Assembly: GCA_945883115.1 (NCBI GenBank)
Contig: CAMCXA010000003.1
Location: forward strand, 1 to 64,000
Direction: 5' to 3'
Origin: Alsobacter soli
Lineage (GTDB): Bacteria; Pseudomonadota; Alphaproteobacteria; Rhizobiales; Beijerinckiaceae
DNA: 64,000 bases
The notes beneath the pieces are model-generated. The model was not told where the DNA came from. It made no database searches and saw nothing but the letters and a program-made list of their open reading frames with translations. The position numbers and the translations under genes were made by a program. Of the stretch, positions 18,078-25,461 are shown one piece after another (position 1 is the stretch's first letter; the number at the start of each line of letters is the position of its first letter).

Positions 18078-18824
18078 ATGTTCCGGCACGTTCTCACCCC
18101 GATATTCTCAACGTTTTTCTTAGTGGCACTCTGGGCAATTCTCGCTGCGCTCATGCAGAGCCGATACCTTCCTGCACCAACCGAAGTGATTGCGACTTTC
18201 GCCTCCGAACTTTCATCGGGCGCCTTGCTTTTTCATGTGGGCATTACGTTCTTGCGAGTGGTAGGCGCCTTTATCCTCGCTATGACATTTGGGACGGTAT
18301 TTGGTCTAACCCTCGGTCGCAACGCAAAGGCCAATCTCTTCTTCGACCCATGGCTCATTTTTGCGCTGAACGTTCCTGCCCTTGTGACAATTATCTTTTG
18401 TTATCTCTGGATCGGTCTCAACGAAGCCGCAGCGATTACAGCCGTAGCGCTCAACAAGATTCCGAATACGGCCATTACAATCCGTGAGGGTGCCCGGGCG
18501 CTTGACCCTGCACTTGATGATGTCGCGCGGATATTTCGCAAGTCGGGATGGAATAAGTTCAGGCACTTCATATGGCCACAGCTTGAACCCTATATGGCAG
18601 CGGCCGTGCGAAACGGTTTGGCGCTGATCTGGAAGATCGTTCTGATCGTGGAACTGCTGGGCCGGAGCAATGGCGTCGGCTTTCAAATCAACCTTTCTTT
18701 CGCGCAGTTCGATCTCGCCCGCATCCTTGTTTATGCCTTGAGTTTCATGGGCATTGTCGCACTCATCGAAACATTTGCAATCAAGCCTTGGGAAAAGCGC
18801 GCACGCGCTTGGCGAGGGGCTTAG
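18078..18824 (+). CDS. ABC transporter permease (SsuC/TauC-like)
   Basis: A 248-residue inner-membrane permease with about six hydrophobic segments. The EAA-type cytoplasmic loop is near DDVARIFRKSGWNKFRHFIW. It sits 39 bp after the binding protein, with the ATPase start 2 bp after its stop. Confidence 0.85.
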   Translation: MFRHVLTPIFSTFFLVALWAILAALMQSRYLPAPTEVIATFASELSSGALLFHVGITFLRVVGAFILAMTFGTVFGLTLGRNAKANLFFDPWLIFALNVPALVTIIFCYLWIGLNEAAAITAVALNKIPNTAITIREGARALDPALDDVARIFRKSGWNKFRHFIWPQLEPYMAAAVRNGLALIWKIVLIVELLGRSNGVGFQINLSFAQFDLARILVYALSFMGIVALIETFAIKPWEKRARAWRGA

Positions 18825-18826
18825 AA

Positions 18827-19405
18827 ATGGAATTTTCCATCACGTCAAAAAGTTTTGGCGAGCGAAAAGTGCTTGGCCCCATAAATCTAGCCCTTGAAAA
18901 GGGAACAGTGACAGCTCTGATGGGTGCATCGGGCTCCGGCAAAACCACCTTGTTGCGCCTGATCGCCAGGCTCGAAACAGACGATGCGGGCACACGGCAA
19001 TTCACCTGCAAGATTGGCATGATGTTTCAGGAGCCACAGCTGCTGCCATGGAAAACAGTGCTCGAAAATATTGAACTCGCCGGCCCTGATCATGGACTTC
19101 TGAGCTCCCTGGGGCTTGAGGGTACGGCCCACCTGTTTCCCAGACAATTATCGTTGGGCATGGCGCGCCGGGTCGCCTTCGCGCGGGCTTTGGCAGTCCA
19201 ACCCGAACTTCTCATCCTTGATGAACCATTCGCCTCGCTTGACGACCACTCGGTGGCCCTGGTGAGGGACCATATTATTGCTCGGCGCGATGCAGGCGAT
19301 ATTCCGATCATCCTCGTCACCCATAATCGGGAAGATGCACGTGCGCTTGACGCGCACACGCTTATTCTCGCGGGATCACCTGCACAGTTAGACGCGGGCA
19401 CCTAA
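18827..19405 (+). CDS. ABC transporter ATP-binding protein, short SsuB/TauB-like
   Basis: A 192-residue ATPase, shorter than the usual 250. Walker A is GASGSGKTTLL, the Q-loop GMMFQEPQLLPW, Walker B LLILDEPFASLDD and the H-loop VTHN. The signature reads LSLGM instead of LSGGQ. The frame is open from 18788 inside the permease gene, but ATG 18827 with GAGGGG upstream starts the domain correctly. The protein ends soon after the H-loop, so it is a minimal nucleotide-binding domain. Confidence 0.82.
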   Translation: MEFSITSKSFGERKVLGPINLALEKGTVTALMGASGSGKTTLLRLIARLETDDAGTRQFTCKIGMMFQEPQLLPWKTVLENIELAGPDHGLLSSLGLEGTAHLFPRQLSLGMARRVAFARALAVQPELLILDEPFASLDDHSVALVRDHIIARRDAGDIPIILVTHNREDARALDAHTLILAGSPAQLDAGT

Positions 19406-19599
19406 AATCGAGTATTTTCCCGAATTATTCCGCGTTGCATTTCGAATTCCTGCTGAGAGTGTTGCCACTCATCCCATAGGAAGCTCCAATAGGATCTCTC
19501 GAACCTTTCGAGTGTGATTTTTCCTACTTGGTTCGGAAATTGTGATGCTTGGCATTTGTAATCCGCTGGGACCCGAGCGCAGGTATACTATTGAGGCGG

Positions 19600-19805
19600 A
19601 TCGGCCAGCCATGCCATTCCGGATGGTTTTATGGCCTTTCTACTTTTTCCCGGCACCTATGAATCGCTGTGAGGGCCGAAACCGTTGCGGGAGCAATAAT
19701 TTCTGCCCTCTTGGCCGGCGAACCCTTTGATGTCTGCGAGCCTGTCGACGTGATCCTGTTCTTGGGCGAAAGCACGGATGAGCCGCTGATATCGATGCAT
19801 CGCGC
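19600..19805 (+). pseudogene. decayed C-terminal fragment of an EamA/DMT transporter
   Basis: The 442-bp gap 19406-19847 has no intact gene, but two frames together resemble the intact EamA protein at 23060-23971. Frame 2 reads MAFLLFPGTYESL, then a stop, then GPKPL, against LPGTYASLWGPKYL in the intact protein. Frame 1, from 19669, reads ETVAGAIISALLAGEPF and later DEPL, against VVGSISVAILSGEPF and LLEPI. The Trp codon is now TGA, and about a dozen residues plus a frameshift separate the two parts. It follows the ABC genes in the same direction and was probably once part of that cluster. I see nothing in 19406-19600. Confidence 0.55.
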
Positions 19806-19847
19806 GTGGGGCCTATGTCGTGACCAAAAATCGCGGCCAATCTCCCT

Positions 19848-21275
19848 TCAGCCGACTCCATGCAGCGTTTTGGTTTCCAAATAGTCTTCCAACCCCATGA
19901 TTCCTCCTTCACGGCCATTGCCCGACTGCTTGTAACCGCCGAAGGGCGAGCCATAGTTGAAGCCACCTCCGTTGATGTGGATCGCCCCCGCACGCAAGCG
20001 TGCAGCAACCCGCAGCGCACGCTCCGGATCGCCTGTCTGGACATAGGCGGCAAGCCCGTAGGGCGTGTCGTTTGCAATCGCGATACCTTCAGCCTCGTCC
20101 GCGAACGGAATGATGACGAGCACGGGGCCGAAGATCTCTTCCTGCGCGATGCGCATATCGTTTGAGACATCAGCAAAGATCGTTGGCTTGACAAACCATC
20201 CTTTCGCTAACCCCTCGGGCCTGCCAGGGCCACCGGCCAGAAGCGTTGCACCCTCGGCGAGCCCCATTTTGATCATCGCTTGCACGCGATCATATTGAAT
20301 CTTGTCGAAGAGGGGCCCGATATGGTCGCCTTCCTGCGTGGGATCGCCAACCGTGATGGAATCTGCGGTTTGCTTGGCAATTCGAAGGGCCTCGCCATAG
20401 CAGGAGCGCTCGACAAGAAGTCGGGTAGGTGCGTCGCAGGACTGACCCGTGTTGAACATGCATTCGCGGACAGAGGCTGCAACGCGCGCCTCAAGATCGC
20501 AGTCTGCAAAAACGAGATTCGGTGATTTGCCCCCCAGTTCCAGTGTCACGCGCTTGACTGTTTCGGCAGCGTCGCGGGTGACGGCGATCCCGGCGCGTGT
20601 GGATCCGGTAAATGACATCATCTGGATGTCAGGGTGGCGCGACAGGGCTGCACCGACCGTCGGGCCGTCCCCGTTCACCAGATTGAACACCCCCGGTGGA
20701 TAGCCCGCCTCGTGAATGATCTCGGCATAAATCATCGCCGAGATCGGCGTGTGTTCCGAGGGTTTCAGGATGCAGGTCGATCCTGTGGCCAATGCGGGAA
20801 TGACCTTGAGCGCGATCTGGTTCATCGGCCAGTTCCAGGGTGTGATCAGCCCGCAAACACCGATGGGTTCACGCAAGAGTATATCGCCGCTGGCGAGCAC
20901 CTTGCACTCCTCGAGTTCTTCCAGCGCGTCGATAAAGCCCTGTAGATGGCCAATGGCTGCGTCTGCCTGGGCAGCCCGCGCCATGGTGATCGGCGCACCC
21001 ATCTCCATCCTCATGGCCTGCGCCAAATCCTCGAAGCGTCTTTCGGTCGCTGCCTTCAACCGGTGCAGAAGATCAAGCCTCACCAGTTTTGAAGTGGCGG
21101 AAAAGGCTTCAAATGCAGCCTTTGCTGCAGCCACGGCACGATCCACGTCCGCGGCGTTGCCCATTGCAACGGTTCCGATTTGCGCTTCGGTGGCCGGGTT
21201 CATAACCGGCAGGGTGGCAGAGGACATAGGTTTGACCCATCGTCCACCGATATAGAATTTCGTCAAGTTCTGCAT
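19848..21275 (-). CDS. NAD(P)-dependent aldehyde dehydrogenase
   Basis: A 475-residue ALDH with ITPWNWPMNQIALK, FTGSTRAGIAV, LELGGKSPNLVF (general-base Glu) and NTGQSCDAPTR (catalytic Cys). It lies 16 bp downstream of an iron alcohol dehydrogenase gene on the same strand, so the two probably convert an alcohol to its acid in sequence. It is a paralogue of the ALDH at 13348-14796. Confidence 0.9.
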   Translation of the reverse strand: MQNLTKFYIGGRWVKPMSSATLPVMNPATEAQIGTVAMGNAADVDRAVAAAKAAFEAFSATSKLVRLDLLHRLKAATERRFEDLAQAMRMEMGAPITMARAAQADAAIGHLQGFIDALEELEECKVLASGDILLREPIGVCGLITPWNWPMNQIALKVIPALATGSTCILKPSEHTPISAMIYAEIIHEAGYPPGVFNLVNGDGPTVGAALSRHPDIQMMSFTGSTRAGIAVTRDAAETVKRVTLELGGKSPNLVFADCDLEARVAASVRECMFNTGQSCDAPTRLLVERSCYGEALRIAKQTADSITVGDPTQEGDHIGPLFDKIQYDRVQAMIKMGLAEGATLLAGGPGRPEGLAKGWFVKPTIFADVSNDMRIAQEEIFGPVLVIIPFADEAEGIAIANDTPYGLAAYVQTGDPERALRVAARLRAGAIHINGGGFNYGSPFGGYKQSGNGREGGIMGLEDYLETKTLHGVG

Positions 21276-21291
21276 TTGTCCTGTCTTTCTG

Positions 21292-22497
21292 TCAGCGCGC
21301 CTTGGCTATGGCGGTTTGGGTCAACGTAATGATCTCGGCCAATGTGGCGGCACGGGGGTTGGTCCGTGCAGCGCTGTCTTGCAGCGCCTTTTCCGCGATC
21401 CGGACGGCACAATCGGCAGGCACGCCGATTTCGCTCAAGGACTTTGGAATACCGATTTGATCGAGCATAGCCTCAACGGCCGCGATGAAGTCTTCAACCG
21501 AAGTGCCGACCAGGTTCATACTCTGTGCCATGCGGCGGACCTTGTCTTCCTGTCCGGGCAGGTTGAAGCGCAGTACCACAGGCAGAAGGATCGCATTAGT
21601 CAGGCCGTGCTGCGTGTTAAACTCCGCCCCGATCATGTGGGAAATCGCATGGACAAGCCCGAGGCCCTTCAGGAAAGCGACACCGGCAAGGCAAGATCCC
21701 ATTAGCATCCCGCCACGGGCGGTCAGGTTCTGCGGATCCTCTACGGCTACGGGTAGCCACTTTGCGATGAGGGCAAGCCCCTCCAACGCAACGGCATCAC
21801 ACAGCGGATGGAAACCCGGCACCAGATAGGCCTCGACGGCATGGACCAGCGCATCGGCGCCGGTCCAAGCGGTAAGGTTTCTTGGCAGCCCGACAGTCAG
21901 TTCCGGGTCTAGCAGGGCCAGGGCGGGCTTCAGGTCCGGGTGCCAGACACAGAACTTCATGCGCTTGGCCGCGTGGGTGACCATGGCTGTGCTTTCGGTT
22001 TCGGCCCCGGTGCCGGCGGTCGTTGGGATGGTGATCAGAGTGGGAAAGCGATGGCCCTGCGCCATCACCGGCACCAGTTGTTCATATTCAAAGGCCCAAA
22101 GGTCCAGATCGTTGCGGGCCGTAAGGCAAATCGCCTTGCCGCCATCCATGGCACTGCCGCCACCGATCGCGATGATCGCGTCATGGCCACCGGCGAGGAA
22201 AGCCGCGCGCCCCGTCCCGATCTCACGATCCACCGGATTGGGAGAAATGTTCGAAAACAGGGCCGCTTTCAACCCGGCATCCTGAAGTGTGGATTGTAGC
22301 AGTCCGATGAAGGGCAAGGCACGGCTGCCGTGATCCGTGACAATCAGGGGGTTACGGATGCCCAGATTAATGCAGCGCTTCCCGATCTCGGTCAGCCGTC
22401 CCGGCCCGTAGGCAATCGGCACCGGAAATCCCCAATCATGCGCGGCCAGCATCGTCGGGTCGCCACTGGTGCGCGAGATGGTCTTGGCAATGGTCAT
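21292..22497 (-). CDS. iron-containing (group III) alcohol dehydrogenase
   Basis: A 401-residue protein with the group III pattern: IAYGPGRL near the N-terminus, AIGGGSAMDGGKAI (NAD binding), PTTAGTGAETESTAMV, and metal-ligand histidines in the helix around ADALVHAVEAYLV and in GLVHAISHMIGAEFNTQHG. It oxidises or reduces a simple alcohol/aldehyde pair. It is the first gene of a two-gene unit with the ALDH. Confidence 0.9.
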   Translation of the reverse strand: MTIAKTISRTSGDPTMLAAHDWGFPVPIAYGPGRLTEIGKRCINLGIRNPLIVTDHGSRALPFIGLLQSTLQDAGLKAALFSNISPNPVDREIGTGRAAFLAGGHDAIIAIGGGSAMDGGKAICLTARNDLDLWAFEYEQLVPVMAQGHRFPTLITIPTTAGTGAETESTAMVTHAAKRMKFCVWHPDLKPALALLDPELTVGLPRNLTAWTGADALVHAVEAYLVPGFHPLCDAVALEGLALIAKWLPVAVEDPQNLTARGGMLMGSCLAGVAFLKGLGLVHAISHMIGAEFNTQHGLTNAILLPVVLRFNLPGQEDKVRRMAQSMNLVGTSVEDFIAAVEAMLDQIGIPKSLSEIGVPADCAVRIAEKALQDSAARTNPRAATLAEIITLTQTAIAKAR

Positions 22498-23059
22498 GAT
22501 GCTGCTTTCTATCTTACGTCAAACGGTATCTAGGCTCGGCGCAGCGGGATCTGTCGGTCGATGCCCCGGACAATATTCTTTGCCGTGTCGAGGAACGATC
22601 TTATCCTTCAATAATGGCGATGGCCCGCTGCCAAACCTTGTTGTTCCAGTTCGTTGTCTATTTCTGAATGCCAAGTGTTAAGTCCCAGCATCGGACTGAT
22701 CAGGTTCAGGATAAGTTGATCTGGCTCTGATGTCCATATTTTGCAGATGTATGCTTAGGACGTGGGTCCGATCGGCGTCTTGAGCCTTCGTGCGAAATTG
22801 GCAGTTACCAAAAAGCCTATGAGGCGGACACATGACTGATCTCGGTGTCGTAGCGGGAGTGCTTGACAGTGCGTTCCGTTGGATCGTCCCCCGGCGTTTG
22901 GACTTGGTCAGCAGATGCTCGAGTCCCTAGCGAATTTATCCCATCCTGTTTCCTTCCATTCTCGAGAAGGGGGCGCACCATCAAGCTGCCTGATCAAACG
23001 CTCAAGTCCTAAGTTACGGCGGGCATCCCGGCACTCAATATGCCAGAGAAAATTACTTT
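22498..23059. other. 562-bp region without a recognisable gene
   Basis: This lies upstream of the alcohol dehydrogenase and downstream of the EamA gene, so it should hold the alcohol dehydrogenase promoter. I translated short stretches on both strands and saw no family signature. Given the decayed genes on either side (19600 and 24130), it may be a further remnant. Confidence 0.4.
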
Positions 23060-23971
23060 TCAGGACGCAACCGAGCTTTCCCGAACAGCCTTGCGACGGC
23101 TGGATGCCAGTTCCGAGATGGGTTCGAGCAAACTCGCGGCGGTGATCAGAATAACGCCAAGTACTTCCCTCTGGCCGAAGGGTTCACCTGACAGTATTGC
23201 AACAGAGATTGAACCGACGACGATTTCCGTCATGAACAACAGACCAACAAGGCCGGGATCGAGATATTTCGGCCCCCAAAGCGAGGCATAGGTGCCGGGC
23301 AAAATCAACAATACCATGAATGCCAGAAGCAAGGGCATTGTTGGTAAAGTTTGCGCCAGGGTCGGCGCTTCGGCAGGGGCTAGAACGAGCGCCACGACGC
23401 CAGAAAATATCAAAGACCAAAAGAAGAAGCCAAGTGTCATGTCGACGGATGAATGTCCATCTTCGGAACGCAACCGGACCGTTGCAATGGCCCACACAAA
23501 GCCACCGCCAAGGCCCATCCAGTCTCCAACATTTTGCGGAACGGGAAAACGAACCCCCAAGCCAAAGATCGTTAGCATCCCCAGCAGGGCAAGTATCATC
23601 GCGATCATGCGCAACGGGGTCACGGCCTCCTTAAGGAAGATGCGCGCGAGCAACGTGCTCCAAACAGGTGTCAGATAGAAAAGCAACATCGCCCGCACGA
23701 CATCTGTGTAGACGATGGAGGTAGAGTATAATAACAGCGCGCCGCCTGCGAGCAGCGCGGTGAATTGAAGGCCGAACCCTTCCTGTTTGAGGTGCTTCCA
23801 ACGCCAGAGCGCGATAGGTAACAGGATTACGCCTGGAACGATGAAATAGATGACGGTGATCCACAATGGGTGCACGCCCGCATGCCCGAAAGCGCGCAAA
23901 GGTATCCAGAAGAGACCCCAAACAGAACCGGCATAGAGGCAGGCGAGTTTCGCTCTCGTTTCAATGGGCAC
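23060..23971 (-). CDS. EamA/DMT superfamily transporter
   Basis: A 303-residue membrane protein with about ten hydrophobic segments in two EamA repeats (SVWGLFWIPLRAFG in the first, ATVRLRSEDGHSS between repeats, LLILPGTYASLWG in the second). Members usually export metabolites or amino acids. It stands alone, and a broken relative lies at 19600-19805. The substrate is unknown. Confidence 0.85.
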   Translation of the reverse strand: MPIETRAKLACLYAGSVWGLFWIPLRAFGHAGVHPLWITVIYFIVPGVILLPIALWRWKHLKQEGFGLQFTALLAGGALLLYSTSIVYTDVVRAMLLFYLTPVWSTLLARIFLKEAVTPLRMIAMILALLGMLTIFGLGVRFPVPQNVGDWMGLGGGFVWAIATVRLRSEDGHSSVDMTLGFFFWSLIFSGVVALVLAPAEAPTLAQTLPTMPLLLAFMVLLILPGTYASLWGPKYLDPGLVGLLFMTEIVVGSISVAILSGEPFGQREVLGVILITAASLLEPISELASSRRKAVRESSVAS

Positions 23972-24121
23972 TAAAAAATCGTTTCCTAAATAACACGTTT
24001 ATGTCCGTCATCAGTTAATTTGAGACGATTGGTTGCCTGAACGACAGCAATATCTGGAGCGTCTGACCTTGAGATTATGCTGCATAAGTGTGATGTTGCA
24101 AGCGCCTTGTTTCGAGCGTCT

Positions 24122-24312
24122 CGCATTTGCCTCGAGCACCAGCGGGTCAATCACGCACCGCTCTTTGCCAATGAAAAATCGCCATCAACGGCATTCCCCG
24201 AAAAAATCTCTTCTTGGTCCTGAAGGAATGCGAGCTTCGTTTCAATCATGGCTCTCCCGACGAGGTGATCAAAACTCTACGGAGATGGATTCAATTCCAA
24301 CCCAGTCTGCGA
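24122..24312 (+). pseudogene. C-terminal remnant of an IS1595/IS1016-type transposase
   Basis: Frame 2 reads LEHQRVNHAPLFANE, like the xHxRINHSxxFAD segment of IS1016-type transposases. After a shift, frame 1 reads AINGIPRKNLFLVLKECELR followed by FNHGS and IKTLRRW. That matches the family tail NGIPKxxFxLxLKECEFRFN. The ENFW region between is deleted and stops lie upstream. The remaining 23972-24121 shows nothing recognisable. The matching N-terminal half lies at 34558-34860 in the same orientation. Confidence 0.6.
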
Positions 24313-24329
24313 CGGCCCCTAAATGTGAT

Positions 24330-25382
24330 CTATTTGACTTCAAATGTAGGCTTGAACCAGGCAGGTGCGAGGCTCGCATCTAAGTTGATCGAGTGCAGTC
24401 GCGCTTGATCGACTATCTTGATCGCGGGTCCGGCATGAACCACACTTAGTGTACCTTCCAGCGCACGAACGGCCTGATCAATTGCTAGCTTTCCCTGCAT
24501 GACCGGGGAGTCTGTCGGCGCAGCCAGCACTTTACCCCGCTTTATTGCGCGGAATGTACCGTGGGTAAAATAATCGGCCAAAATAGTAACTCGCTTCGAA
24601 AGGCCTTTTGCTCTCAGCAAACTTACGGCGGCGTCGGCCGTAACTGCGCTGCCGATAATGTATTCAATATCTGGGTGCGCTTCTAAAACCTCTTCAAGGA
24701 GCAGGAGTTGGGCTTCGAAGCCAGTATCGCCCCATTTGACAGCCACGACATCTGCCGAACTTCTTTCCATGGAAGTCCGGAAGCCTTCTTCGATGAATTT
24801 AACCCATCCCGCTCCTTCGGGGCCAGGAAACCATGCAACTTTCGTCGATTTTGAACCCTTCGGATGAAGGTTTGAATAGTAATTGCCGATTGCTGACCCC
24901 ATCGCGACCCATGAAACACCCGTTTTCGCGGTTATTCCTTCGCTGTTGATATCATTCACTGCAGCAACAACCGGAATGTTTTTTGCAATTTCACGGATTG
25001 TCGGTGTTAGGCCATCGAATGAAACCGCGCCCACGATCAAGGCATCTGCATTTTCTGAACATGCCCGAATATGGGCAATTTGACGTTCAAGGTTGGGATA
25101 GCCGCCGGCTTCCAGGACTTGCAAATGAACGCCAAGCCGGCGCGCATGCGCAACCATGCCGTAATTGACAGACAACCAGTATGAATCCTTGAGGTGAGGA
25201 TAAGAAGCGCAGATGCGCCAGTGCTTCTGCGCCACATTCAGCGGTTCGTAATCGACGCTATCCGATGTCCCATCATAGTCGAAAGCCGGTGTCCATGTAT
25301 CGATAGGCCAAACCTGTTCAGCGTATCCGGAATCAGGAACCGAAAGGCCGATCAACAATGCAAGAAGTAAACCTTTTATCAT
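24330..25382 (-). CDS. torT: TorT-like periplasmic sensor partner (TMAO-binding)
   Basis: A periplasmic protein of about 350 residues with signal peptide MIKGLLLALLIGLSV and a probable site after GYA. The body is a type I periplasmic-binding fold of the TorT kind: HWRICASYPHLKDSYWLSVNYG, LEAGGYPNLERQIAHI and GWVKFIEEGF. In E. coli TorT binds trimethylamine N-oxide and presents it to the kinase TorS. The frame continues upstream to GTG 25409, but ATG 25382 starts the signal peptide. It is divergent from torS, as in E. coli. Confidence 0.8.
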   Translation of the reverse strand: MIKGLLLALLIGLSVPDSGYAEQVWPIDTWTPAFDYDGTSDSVDYEPLNVAQKHWRICASYPHLKDSYWLSVNYGMVAHARRLGVHLQVLEAGGYPNLERQIAHIRACSENADALIVGAVSFDGLTPTIREIAKNIPVVAAVNDINSEGITAKTGVSWVAMGSAIGNYYSNLHPKGSKSTKVAWFPGPEGAGWVKFIEEGFRTSMERSSADVVAVKWGDTGFEAQLLLLEEVLEAHPDIEYIIGSAVTADAAVSLLRAKGLSKRVTILADYFTHGTFRAIKRGKVLAAPTDSPVMQGKLAIDQAVRALEGTLSVVHAGPAIKIVDQARLHSINLDASLAPAWFKPTFEVK

Positions 25383-25461
25383 CCTGCTATTCCAATTGCC
25401 AATGATCACTATAACATCAACCTATCTGGTTTTAGATTTGGAACAAGGTCAGGAAGTTGGA

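Noticed and set aside
22879-23145. Small plus-strand open frame (88 codons) in the 22.5-23.1 kb gap
   Set aside because: It has no recognisable motif or good ribosome site and runs into the complement of the EamA gene.
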